A stretch of 64,000 nucleotides of DNA from Oscillospiraceae bacterium. GTDB taxonomy: Bacteria > Bacillota > Clostridia > UMGS1810. The DNA lies in the NCBI GenBank assembly GCA_015068825.1, contig SVJU01000001.1, forward strand, positions 124,001 to 188,000. The letters are read 5' to 3'. The notes beneath the pieces are model-generated. The model was not told where the DNA came from, ran no database searches, and saw only the letters and a program-made list of their open reading frames with translations. Numbering within the stretch: position 1 is the stretch's first letter; each line of letters begins with the position of its first letter. This document shows positions 33,592-41,196 of this stretch, piece by piece. The position numbers and the translations under genes are program-made.

Positions 33592-36450
33592 ATGCGAGAA
33601 TACGAAAATATTTTAAAAACATCAGATAACAGGCTTAAACAAAGGGCATATTACATTCCCGAAAACGAAGGTGGATATACACTTTTAAATGGTGAATGGA
33701 ATTTTAAGTTTTTTGAGCGTGATATTGATGTGCCTGATGAGATTGATAACTGGGACAAGATTAAAGTTCCGTCGTGCTGGCAGCTTTGTGGGTATGAGAA
33801 ACCTAATTATACCAATGTAAATTTTCCTTATCCTGTTGACCCGCCGTATGTACCTGATGAAAACCCGTGCGGTGTTTACAAAAGGGAATTTGAGATTTTT
33901 GATTTAAATAAAAAGCATTATATCGTTTTTGAGGGCGTGTGTTCTTGCGTTTATTTATACATAAACAATAAATATGTTGGCTTTAGTCAGGGAAGTCATC
34001 TTCAGGCAGAATTTGATATTTCTCCTTTTGTAAAAGAGGGGGTAAACACCATTACGGCAAAGGTTTTAAAATGGTGTGTATCAAGCTATCTTGAAGATCA
34101 GGACTTTTTTAGATATAACGGAATTTTCAGAGATGTATATTTGCTTGAAAGACCTGAAAATCACATAAAAGATATTGTTATTAAAACAGAAAAAAACAAA
34201 GTTAAGGTTGATTTTGAGGGACAAGCTAATATAAAGCTTTATGATAAAGATATTCTTTTGTGTGAGAAAGAATGTGACAAATATTTTGAGTTTGAAATAG
34301 AAAATGCGGTTTTGTGGAATGCAGAAAAACCATATTTATATACACTTAAGTTTGAGTTCGAAGGCGAAATTATTACTCAAAAATTCGGCTTTGTTGAAAT
34401 TGAAATTTCAAGTGAAAAAGAGCTCCTTATAAATGGCGAATCGGTTAAATTAAAAGGTGTAAATCATCACGATACCCACAAAGAAAACGGTTGGTGTATG
34501 ACTGATGAAGAAATATATAATGACCTCTTGCTTATGAAAAAGCTTAATATGAATGCGGTTCGTACTTCGCATTATCCGCCAACTCCAAAATTTTTGAATT
34601 TCTGTGATGAAATTGGTCTTTATGTGATTTTGGAATGTGATATGGAAAGCCACGGATTTACTCAAAGACTTGTTGATAATGAAAATCGTCGTGCAGGATA
34701 CGACTGCGAAGATCCAATATGGCCATGCACAAATCCTAAGTGGGAAAAAGAACTTTGCAAAAGAATGGAACGATGCGTACTTCGTGACAGAAATCATCCC
34801 TCTATATTTATGTGGTCGCTTGGAAACGAAAGCGGATATGGCATTAATATGCGAAAAATGCTTGAAAAAGCAAGAGAAATTGACCCATCAAGACTTACTC
34901 ACGCAGAAGGTGCTTATCTTTCGCAGCTTGGAGAGGCTGAAGATGAGCCGACAAGTGTATATTCAAGGATGTATACAAATATTGTTTTTTGCGCTGAATA
35001 TGCAGATAACAAGGAAAATAAACAACCTATGTTTTTGTGTGAATATTGTCATACAATGGGTAACGGCCCCGGGGATGTGTATGATTATGTAGAAACTATG
35101 TATGCCCACAAAGGCTTTATTGGCGGATGTATCTGGGAATGGGCAGACCATGTTGTATTAGAAGACGGTGTGCAGAAATACGGTGGCGATTTTGGTGAAA
35201 TCACACACGATAAAAACTTTTGCTGTGACGGGCTGGTTTTTGCCGACAGAAGCTTTAAAGCAGGTACGTACGAAACAAAGATAGCTTATCAGAATATAAA
35301 AACAGAGCTTAAAAATAACGAAATCTACATAACAAACAGATATGACTTTACAAATCTTAATGAATATAAACTTAAAATAGATATTGAAATTGATGGTAAA
35401 GTTATAGAAACAAAAGAACTTGTTTTAGATGTAAAACCAAAAGAAACGGCTAAAATAAAGCTTGATACCATATTGCCCAAAAGTTGTAAGCTTGGAAGTT
35501 ATGTGAATATTTATTTATACGATAATGATGGTTATGAATGGGCAATGAGTCAGCATAAGCTTGATGTTTTGGTTGAAAAACATATAAATACATCTAAATT
35601 AGCTAACCTTACCGAAGATAAAGAATATATTTATGCAAATGGTGACGGCTTTAGTTATAGATTTTCTAAAGTTTACGGAAACTTTGACAGTATGCTTGTA
35701 GATAAAAAAGAAAAGCTTGCGGGTATGACAAAGCTTACTGCACATCGTGCACCAACCGATAACGACAGGCACATAAGATTTAAGTGGAATACATATCACG
35801 AAAAAAATAATCTTGGAGAAGCTATAAACAGAACTATGTCAAAAATATATTCCTGCGAAATAAAAGAAGGAAGAATTTTTGTGTCAGGTTCTCTTTCTGG
35901 TGTTTCAAGAGTGCCTTATTTCAGATATAACCTTGAAGTTTTGGTTTTTGAAGATGGAGAAATCAAATTCAATTTAAAGGGTAATGTGCGTGAAAATGCA
36001 ATATGGCTACCAAGGCTCGGATTTGAATTTAAACTCTTGTATAACGATGATAAATTTACATATTTTGCTTATGGTGATAAAGAAAGCTATATTGATATGC
36101 ACCATCACGCAAAGGTTGGTATGTACCAAAGCAGTGCCGATAATGAATATGTAAATTATGTTTATCCGCAGGAGCATGGAAATCATTATGGAGCAAAAAT
36201 GCTTGATATAGATAATTCACTAAAATTTGTATCAAATGATACATTTGAATTTAATGTGTCACATTATAATTCTAAAGCTTTAGAAGAAGCAACACATACA
36301 AATGAGCTTGTGAAGGATAATACAACAAATGTGAGAATTGATTATAAGGTTTCGGGAATAGGCTCACATTCTTGTGGACCTGAACTTCTGGAAAAATACA
36401 GATTCAGTGAAAAAGAAGTAAACTTTGAATTTTGCATTTTGAAAAATTAA
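33592..36450 (+). CDS. GH2 beta-galactosidase (LacZ-type)
   Basis: The 952-residue enzyme has the five-domain LacZ layout. It has a sugar-binding domain (WNFKFFERDI ... VPSCWQLCGYEKPNY), a TIM barrel with KGVNHHDTHKENG, acid/base Glu in FMWSLGNESGYG (about residue 408), nucleophile Glu in PMFLCEYCHTMGNG (about 483), and a C-terminal beta-galactosidase small-chain domain (RAPTDNDRHIRFKW onward, ending near SHSCGPELLEKYR). No signal peptide, so it is cytoplasmic and cleaves terminal beta-galactosides from imported oligosaccharides. AAAGGAG upstream. It is part of the cotJC-element cargo and would be lost on excision. Confidence 0.96.
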   Translation: MREYENILKTSDNRLKQRAYYIPENEGGYTLLNGEWNFKFFERDIDVPDEIDNWDKIKVPSCWQLCGYEKPNYTNVNFPYPVDPPYVPDENPCGVYKREFEIFDLNKKHYIVFEGVCSCVYLYINNKYVGFSQGSHLQAEFDISPFVKEGVNTITAKVLKWCVSSYLEDQDFFRYNGIFRDVYLLERPENHIKDIVIKTEKNKVKVDFEGQANIKLYDKDILLCEKECDKYFEFEIENAVLWNAEKPYLYTLKFEFEGEIITQKFGFVEIEISSEKELLINGESVKLKGVNHHDTHKENGWCMTDEEIYNDLLLMKKLNMNAVRTSHYPPTPKFLNFCDEIGLYVILECDMESHGFTQRLVDNENRRAGYDCEDPIWPCTNPKWEKELCKRMERCVLRDRNHPSIFMWSLGNESGYGINMRKMLEKAREIDPSRLTHAEGAYLSQLGEAEDEPTSVYSRMYTNIVFCAEYADNKENKQPMFLCEYCHTMGNGPGDVYDYVETMYAHKGFIGGCIWEWADHVVLEDGVQKYGGDFGEITHDKNFCCDGLVFADRSFKAGTYETKIAYQNIKTELKNNEIYITNRYDFTNLNEYKLKIDIEIDGKVIETKELVLDVKPKETAKIKLDTILPKSCKLGSYVNIYLYDNDGYEWAMSQHKLDVLVEKHINTSKLANLTEDKEYIYANGDGFSYRFSKVYGNFDSMLVDKKEKLAGMTKLTAHRAPTDNDRHIRFKWNTYHEKNNLGEAINRTMSKIYSCEIKEGRIFVSGSLSGVSRVPYFRYNLEVLVFEDGEIKFNLKGNVRENAIWLPRLGFEFKLLYNDDKFTYFAYGDKESYIDMHHHAKVGMYQSSADNEYVNYVYPQEHGNHYGAKMLDIDNSLKFVSNDTFEFNVSHYNSKALEEATHTNELVKDNTTNVRIDYKVSGIGSHSCGPELLEKYRFSEKEVNFEFCILKN

Positions 36451-36593
36451 TGATTTGAAAATGGGTATATATTATCCAAAGAAAATAAGATTTTTATTTT
36501 TATGAAATCAGTAGTTATGATTAAGAACGATACACGACATTTTTGAGTTAGATGTGCAGGCAATATAAATAAGAAAATTTGATATGCATAAAC

Positions 36594-36640
36594 AAAAAAG
36601 CGGAAACGAGAAATTGGAAAATTCTCGAGTCCGCTTTTTT
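36594..36640 (+). terminator. Terminator after beta-galactosidase gene
   Basis: AAAAAAGCGGA (36594-36604) pairs with TCCGCTTTTTT (36630-36640), with an inner CGAGAA/TTCTCG stem. The rest of 36451-36721 shows no gene. Confidence 0.85.
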
Positions 36641-36721
36641 TATCAGTAGAGAAAAGGCGCATATTTTTAACTGAAGTATTCTTTTAATTGAATTTGGAAT
36701 ACTATAAGCAGAGGTGAAGAT

Positions 36722-38026
36722 ATGAAATCAATATGGAATAATATTGAAAAACCAAAATTCGACACACTTTATGGTGATGTAAAAACAGATGTTTTAATTA
36801 TTGGAGGAGGTTTGTGTGGCATATTATGTGCATATATGTTAAAGAATGAAGGTGTTGACTTTGTTTTAGCTGAAGCGGATAAAATATGCAATGGAATAAC
36901 AAATGCAACTACGGCGAAAATTACATTTTTGCATGGTCTTATATATGATAAAATTATAAGAAAGTACGGAGCTGATAAAGCACAACTTTATTATAAAAGC
37001 CAAAAGTGTGCCTTTGAAATACTTACAAGAATTGCAAGTGAAATTGACAGCGATTTTGAAATTTGCAATTCTTTTGTATATTCCTTAAACAACAGGAGTG
37101 TAATAGAAAGAGAAGTAGAGGCATTAAATAAGATTGGCTGCAACGCCAAATTTTGTGAGGATACACAGGTGCCTTTCAGTATTGCCGGAGCTGTTAAGAT
37201 AGAAAACCAGGCAAAATTTCATCCATTGAAATTTGCTTATACAATAGCTAAAGATTTAAGAATATATGAAGATACGAAAATTATTGAAGTAAAAAACAAT
37301 ATGGCAATTACGGATAAAGGAACAATTACAGCAAAGAAAATTATTGTTGCAACACATTTTCCATTTATTAACAAACATGGATCATATTTTCTTAAAATGT
37401 ATCAACATAGATCATATGTACTTGCACTTAAAAATGCACAAAGTATTAAAGATATGTATGTTGATGAATCAAATGATGGTTTGTCTTTCAGAAGCTTCGG
37501 TGATTTGTTACTTCTTGGAGGAGGAAGTCATCGCACAGGGAAACAAGGCGGAAATTGGGAAGAACTTGAGAAGTTTTCAGAAAAATATTATCCTGAGGCA
37601 CAAGAAATTCAAAGATGGGCAACTCAGGATTGTATAACACTTGATTCTATACCGTATATTGGTAATTATTCAAAAACAACGCCTGATTTATATGTGGCAA
37701 CAGGATTTAATAAATGGGGAATGACATCCTCAATGGTTTCGGCTATGATTTTAAAAGATATGATATGTAAAGGAAAAAGCGAATATGAAGATGTTTATTC
37801 GCCATCAAGAACTATGGTTCATCCACAACTTGCAGTTAATATGTTTGAATCTTTAAAAGGGTTGGCTACATTAAAGGTACCAAGATGTCCGCATATGGGA
37901 TGTGCACTAAAATACAATAAACAGGAACATTCATGGGATTGTTCGTGTCATGGTTCAAGATTTGATGAGAAAGGAAAAATGATAAACAATCCTGCTACAA
38001 CAGATGCAAATGTGCGGTACAACTGA
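36722..38026 (+). CDS. FAD-dependent oxidoreductase with C-terminal Rieske domain
   Basis: The 434-residue protein has a DAO-type FAD domain (DVLIIGGGLCGILCAYMLK at the N-terminus; YVATGFNKWGMTSS near residue 320). It is fused to a Rieske [2Fe-2S] domain at the C-terminus: CPHMGCAL (about 393-400) and CSCHGSRF (about 411-418) supply the two Cys and two His ligands. This fusion is widespread in Bacillota and probably passes electrons between NAD(P)H-linked flavin chemistry and an unknown partner. It ends shortly after NPAT, as in family members. It is the last metabolic gene before the recombinase module. Confidence 0.93.
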   Translation: MKSIWNNIEKPKFDTLYGDVKTDVLIIGGGLCGILCAYMLKNEGVDFVLAEADKICNGITNATTAKITFLHGLIYDKIIRKYGADKAQLYYKSQKCAFEILTRIASEIDSDFEICNSFVYSLNNRSVIEREVEALNKIGCNAKFCEDTQVPFSIAGAVKIENQAKFHPLKFAYTIAKDLRIYEDTKIIEVKNNMAITDKGTITAKKIIVATHFPFINKHGSYFLKMYQHRSYVLALKNAQSIKDMYVDESNDGLSFRSFGDLLLLGGGSHRTGKQGGNWEELEKFSEKYYPEAQEIQRWATQDCITLDSIPYIGNYSKTTPDLYVATGFNKWGMTSSMVSAMILKDMICKGKSEYEDVYSPSRTMVHPQLAVNMFESLKGLATLKVPRCPHMGCALKYNKQEHSWDCSCHGSRFDEKGKMINNPATTDANVRYN

Positions 38027-38169
38027 GTGAAAAATTGTAACCATATTTGATAATAATAAAACTAAAAACTCTCAGGGGGTATAAAATTTATTTATAAATA
38101 ATAAAAAGCGCATAAAACACCAATAAACTAATTTAAAACAAAATTTAAAAACTTAATATCCATAAAAAT

Positions 38170-38196
38170 AAGAGTATCAATTTACGATACTCTTTT
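38170..38196 (+). terminator. Intrinsic terminator downstream of FAD/Rieske gene
   Basis: AAGAGTATC (38170-38178) pairs with GATACTCTT (38186-38194), followed by T-rich sequence. It separates the cargo from the recombinase module. Confidence 0.8.
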
Positions 38197-38302
38197 ATTT
38201 TCGCCCAAAACAAGACTACGCTTTTAGTACCTTTGAGAACTATTATGGATTACAACAAGGAATACATAAATTAACAAATTTAAGATTGTAATCAGGTGCT
38301 GT

Positions 38303-38332
38303 GAATAGGTCTGGCAGAGATTACATATATAT
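38303..38332 (+). promoter_or_regulatory. Possible sigma-E-like promoter of the recombinase module
   Basis: GAATA (38303-38307) and CATATATAT (38324-38332) are spaced about 16 bp upstream of the small ORF. They loosely resemble mother-cell sigma-E elements (ATA -35; CATACAnT -10). The match is weak and A/T-rich sequence gives such hits by chance. Confidence 0.25.
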
Positions 38333-38359
38333 TAATTACGAGGTGAGAAGTATTTGTAT

Positions 38360-38503
38360 ATGGTAAATATATCTTTTGATGGTAAGGATGATGTACATAT
38401 TAAAGATATAAAAAACTTGGAAGTTTCGCAAAGAAGCGCAATTTTAGAAAAAGCGTTATCGACATTTTACAAGAAAAATGTGAAAATTGATTTTATAAAA
38501 TAA
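38360..38503 (+). CDS. Small soluble protein next to recombinase (47 aa), candidate directionality factor
   Basis: ATG at 38360 (or TTG at 38354, better spaced from GAGGTGAG) opens a 47-codon frame. It starts MVNISFDGKDDVHIKDIKN, contains a predicted helix (SQRSAILEKALSTFYKK) and ends VKIDFIK. No known domain is recognised. It is the only other gene between the cargo terminator and the recombinase, 95 bp upstream of it. Large serine recombinases need a small partner to excise, and these are often encoded beside them, so it is a candidate. Nothing in the sequence proves it. Confidence 0.55.
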   Translation: MVNISFDGKDDVHIKDIKNLEVSQRSAILEKALSTFYKKNVKIDFIK

Positions 38504-38514
38504 AAAAATTATTG

Positions 38515-38572
38515 ACCGCCCTATCGAAAAATTAAACCAAACAAGGTATAATTTATATAAAATAAGGGCGGT
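38515..38572. promoter_or_regulatory. Inverted repeat flanking the recombinase promoter region
   Basis: ACCGCCCT (38515-38522) and AGGGCGGT (38565-38572) form an 8-bp inverted repeat around a 42-base A/T-rich segment with TATAAT (38547-38552). The right arm is followed by five T. It could be an operator pair, or a long-loop terminator/attenuator in the leader of the recombinase gene. Confidence 0.4.
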
Positions 38573-38597
38573 TTTTCATTAAGGAGATGCTAAATGA

Positions 38598-40079
38598 ATG
38601 AAAATAGCCGCCGCCTATATTCGAGTATCAACTGAAGACCAAATTGAATATAGTCCGGATAGTCAATTAAGTGCAATACAAGGATATGCCAAAAAAAACG
38701 GATACTGCCTTCCTTCGCAGTATGTTTTTATAGATGAGGGTATTAGTGGAAGAACTGTAGGTAAGCGTGAAGGATTTAAAAATATGATAGCTTTAGCTAA
38801 AAGCAAACCTGTGCCGTTTAATACTATTCTTGTATGGAAATACAGTCGTTTTGCAAGAAACAGGGAAGACAGTGTTGTCTATAAATCGATGCTCAGAAAG
38901 CAGTGTGGTATTGATGTTGTATCAATTAGTGAATCAACAGGAGATGACAAAATGTCTATTTTGTTTGAAGCTATGATTGAGGCAATGGATGAGTACTATA
39001 GCATCAATCTTTCTGAAGAAGTTAAAAGGGGTATGGCCGAAAAAGCCAAGAGGGGTGGAGTTCTTTCTATAGCGCCATTCGGATATAAAATTGAAAACGG
39101 AGAGTTTGTTACAGTTGAATCTGAAGCCGAGGTTATTAAAAATGTATTTTCAAGTTATTTAAACGGGAGTGGCTTTTTAAGTCTGGCAAAAAAACTCAAC
39201 GCATTAGGTGTAAGAACTCACAAAGGTAACAAAATAGAAAAAAGAACTATTGAATACTGGCTCAATAATCCTATTTATAATGGAAAAACAAGATGGAATC
39301 CAACGGGCAGAACCTCAAGAAATTATGACAGTAAAGATTTGATAATTTCAGAAGGTTCTCACAAGATGATTATTGATGATTCGATGTGGAATGCCGTGCA
39401 ACAAAAATTAAAAGAAAATAAAGCAAGGTACAAAAAGAGCATGAGAGAACCTAAAAAGGGTATGTCGCATTGGTTAAACGGAGTTCTTCGATGCGGAAAA
39501 TGCGGTAGTACACTTGTAAATTGTGGAGGAACCTACTATTGTGGTAATAAGGCAAAGGCACTATGCTTGGGTAATGGTGGTATCAGCACAAAGGTAATAT
39601 CAAAAATAATTATTGATAAACTTGAAGAAATTCTTGACTTAGATGATGTTTGTTTGCAGTTTGATACAAGCGACAAACCCGAAAATAAAGCTTATGTCTC
39701 CAATAATTTACGATTGTTACAAGTTAAAATTGAAGAAGCTGACAAAAAACTTGAACGTATCAAAGAGGCATACGAAAATGGTGTGGATACCATAGAAGAA
39801 TATAAGACAAACAAAGATAAGATTTGTAAAGAAGTAAATGAATTAAAGAAATTATTATCGGAAGAGAAGAAGCAAAATGAGAATGAAAATAAAATGCCTG
39901 ACCAAAGTATTGCAAAAGTTAAAGGTGATATACGAAAAATATCTGACATTTTAAGATCTGACGAAGTTACCAACGAAGAAAAAAATGCTGTTTTAAAAAG
40001 TATTATTAAAGAAATTGTTAAGATGGGTGATGACGGAAGAACTTTTCAAATTGTGTTCTGGAATCCAAAAGGAAACTAA
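38598..40079 (+). CDS. Large serine recombinase (SpoIVCA/resolvase type)
   Basis: The 493-residue protein has an N-terminal catalytic domain (AAAYIRVSTEDQIEYSPDSQ, with the nucleophile Ser in RVST at about residue 10, and YSRFARNRED with catalytic Arg near 78). It also has a recombinase domain (about 160-260; APFGYKIENGEF), a zinc ribbon (CGKCGSTLVNCGGTYYCGNK, about 298-317) and a C-terminal coiled-coil (about 370-450). Its length and architecture match SpoIVCA of the B. subtilis sigK skin. RBS AAGGAG precedes ATG 38598. It reads toward the right boundary of the element, 77 bp from the attachment core, and is the obvious enzyme for integration and excision at cotJC. Confidence 0.95.
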   Translation: MKIAAAYIRVSTEDQIEYSPDSQLSAIQGYAKKNGYCLPSQYVFIDEGISGRTVGKREGFKNMIALAKSKPVPFNTILVWKYSRFARNREDSVVYKSMLRKQCGIDVVSISESTGDDKMSILFEAMIEAMDEYYSINLSEEVKRGMAEKAKRGGVLSIAPFGYKIENGEFVTVESEAEVIKNVFSSYLNGSGFLSLAKKLNALGVRTHKGNKIEKRTIEYWLNNPIYNGKTRWNPTGRTSRNYDSKDLIISEGSHKMIIDDSMWNAVQQKLKENKARYKKSMREPKKGMSHWLNGVLRCGKCGSTLVNCGGTYYCGNKAKALCLGNGGISTKVISKIIIDKLEEILDLDDVCLQFDTSDKPENKAYVSNNLRLLQVKIEEADKKLERIKEAYENGVDTIEEYKTNKDKICKEVNELKKLLSEEKKQNENENKMPDQSIAKVKGDIRKISDILRSDEVTNEEKNAVLKSIIKEIVKMGDDGRTFQIVFWNPKGN

Positions 40080-40089
40080 AATTAAAGCC

Positions 40090-40108
40090 CAATATGGCTA
40101 CCATATTG
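40090..40108 (+). terminator. Hairpin after recombinase gene
   Basis: CAATATGG / CCATATTG with a 3-base loop lies 11 bp after the recombinase stop. It has no T-run; weak terminator or 3'-end structure. Confidence 0.4.
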
Positions 40109-40134
40109 CAAATGTTAAATGCAAGGACTTTTTG

Positions 40135-40248
40135 TTATAATCTTTTGCAGCATGCTCCGCCGTACTGGGCTATTATAAACTTTGCGAGTTCGGGGTTTTT
40201 GTTTTTTATTTTTACCGGGTACATAAGTCGTTTTTCATAATTCCACAT
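40135..40248 (-). pseudogene. cotJC: cotJC 5' segment, interrupted by the element
   Basis: ATG at 40248 follows GGAAGGAG, which overlaps the end of cotJB. The first 31 codons read as the CotJC N-terminus (MWNYEKRLMYPVKIKN and NPELAKFIIAQYGG). After the 10-bp core the frame runs only six foreign codons (ACCKRL) to a TAA at 40137. The rest of the protein is at 24676-24179. The good start signal and intact codons show no sign of decay, unlike an old pseudogene. Confidence 0.93.
40156..40165 (-). other. Right attachment core of the cotJC element
   Basis: TCCGCCGTAC, identical to 24677-24686 in direct orientation. On the cotJC strand it covers the last codons before the break (Tyr-Gly-Gly). Confidence 0.88.
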
Positions 40249-40254
40249 ATATTT

Positions 40255-40605
40255 TTATTCTCCTTCCTTCTGCCAGGGCCATTTTTGGTTTTCAGATACC
40301 CACTCAAACGGTGTTTCGTCTGAAGAATACATAGCTTCAAGTGGACCATATTTGGTCTGATAAGTGTTTTTCAGACTTTTTAGAGTAAAAGCAAGATTTT
40401 TAAAAAGCTTTAATGCCTCTTCACAATGAGGGTGAGTATCTAAAAACAAATTCAAATCATAAAGGGCAAAACCGACTTCTGAAATTCTTTTCAAAAGCTC
40501 TTTTTTGCCCATATTGTTATTATTATCATTTTCATTATTACAACCGCAGTTGTTGTTTAAATCATTGCATGCGCAATTTAATATTTCATCAATAGAAATT
40601 TTCAT
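40255..40605 (-). CDS. cotJB: Spore coat protein CotJB
   Basis: This 116-residue protein has the CotJB core in residues about 33-113: ALYDLNLFLDTHPHCEEALK, YQTKYGPLEA and a WPWQKEGE end. Residues 10-31 are an extra Asn/Cys-rich stretch (CACNDLNNNCGCNNENDNNN) not usual for the 80-90-residue family. AAAGGAG ten bases upstream supports ATG at 40605, so the extension is translated. In Bacillus, CotJA, CotJB and CotJC form an inner coat complex. It lies 25 bp after cotJA and 6 bp before the cotJC start. Confidence 0.92.
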   Translation of the reverse strand: MKISIDEILNCACNDLNNNCGCNNENDNNNNMGKKELLKRISEVGFALYDLNLFLDTHPHCEEALKLFKNLAFTLKSLKNTYQTKYGPLEAMYSSDETPFEWVSENQKWPWQKEGE

Positions 40606-40630
40606 TTCTTTTATACTCCTTTCTTAAAAA

Positions 40631-40813
40631 TTATTTGAATGGGCTCATAATAGGGTTGTTTTTATAGGTTGAAAACGGAATATCAAGGTCTTTAAAAATA
40701 GTACCTCGATAAAGTGCTTCGTCTGCCTTATAAAGATTTTCAAATGGCTGAAAAGCTATATAAGCATAAGCATACATAGGATTCTGGGGCATTAACGGAA
40801 TGTTTTTCGACAT
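40631..40813 (-). CDS. cotJA: Spore coat-associated protein CotJA
   Basis: The 60-residue protein contains AYAYIAFQPFENLYKADEAL and GTIFKDLDIPF, the CotJA signature. I chose ATG at 40813 because AGAGGTGAAA lies six bases upstream; the GTG at 40822 falls inside the RBS. It is the first gene of cotJA-cotJB-cotJC, which in Bacillus is transcribed by mother-cell sigma-E. Confidence 0.9.
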   Translation of the reverse strand: MSKNIPLMPQNPMYAYAYIAFQPFENLYKADEALYRGTIFKDLDIPFSTYKNNPIMSPFK

Positions 40814-40856
40814 ATTTTTCACCTCTTTTTAATTAGTAGTTTCACTATACAATATG

Positions 40857-40864
40857 TTTGTATG
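40857..40864 (-). promoter_or_regulatory. Putative sigma-E -10 element of the cotJ operon
   Basis: On the minus strand, CATACAAA (40864-40857) matches the sigma-E -10 consensus (CATACAnT), 44 bp upstream of the cotJA start. The -35 region is A/T-rich and less clear. Confidence 0.5.
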
Positions 40865-41037
40865 CTGTAAAATGTCAAAAAATGTTAAAAAATAGTACAA
40901 TTTTACTAAAAATCATATTGACAGATTGTTAAAAATAGTATAAAATATTAGTGTATTTTGATTTTTTTGAATTTTGCATTGGAAAATAAAGCAAAATTTA
41001 TCTTTTTTGCAGTAATAATAGCAAAAAGGTTTTGTTA

Positions 41038-41069
41038 AATTTCACATAAAAATGTGAAATACCTTTTTT
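41038..41069 (+). terminator. Hairpin with T-run upstream of rny
   Basis: ATTTCACAT (about 41038-41046) pairs with ATGTGAAAT (41052-41060), followed by CCTTTTTT. It may end transcripts entering from the left or be part of the rny leader. Confidence 0.5.
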
Positions 41070-41110
41070 GCATTAGAATTTTGAGTAATAAAACCGTGCT
41101 TAAAAATGCA

Positions 41111-41196
41111 CACCGTAAGAGTACCGATGGGTACACTTTATAAAAAATTAATAAAGATAGCAACCCGTACGGTGCTTATTATCCTTGTTTTGAGGA
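41111..41196 (+). ncRNA. Candidate structured 5' leader of rny
   Basis: CACCGTA (41111-41117) pairs with TACGGTG (41168-41174). It encloses two hairpins, GTACC/GGTAC (41121-41125 with 41130-41134) and CTTTAT/ATAAAG (41136-41141 with 41151-41156), giving a three-way-junction-like fold. A further ATCCT/AGGAT hairpin follows at about 41181-41196. I do not recognise a known riboswitch class. The G+C-rich helices stand out in an A/T-rich leader. Confidence 0.4.

Larger units (their letters stand above)
24677..40165. mobile_element. 15.5-kb skin-like intervening element splitting cotJC
   Basis: The element is bounded by direct repeats of TCCGCCGTAC (24677-24686 and 40156-40165). Recombination would excise a 15,479-bp circle and restore cotJC precisely in frame. 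Its right end carries a 493-residue serine recombinase (38598-40079) and a 47-residue ORF; the rest is carbohydrate-related cargo. There are no phage structural genes, integrase of the tyrosine type, or conjugation genes. On the cotJC strand, the predicted attP junction has an imperfect inverted repeat (AATATTTTG on one side, CAAAAGATT on the other) about 10 bp from the core centre, as expected for a serine-recombinase site. Excision and its timing are inference. Confidence 0.9.

Noticed and set aside
38220-38256. A 37-base stretch beginning GCTTTTAGTACC and ending GGATTACAAC that looks like a type II CRISPR repeat
   Set aside because: I see only one copy, no spacer-repeat periodicity, and no cas genes or clear anti-repeat nearby. 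It stays an oddity of the recombinase-module leader.
38027-38359. Further genes in the gap between the FAD/Rieske gene and the small ORF
   Set aside because: Apart from a terminator, a weak promoter-like pattern and the lone repeat-like stretch, I see no ORF with an RBS.
24677-40165. The cotJC split as a simple assembly error
   Set aside because: Both halves are intact, share an exact 10-bp direct repeat, rejoin in frame, and a serine recombinase lies beside one junction. A random misjoin would not produce this set. Read-level proof is still lacking.
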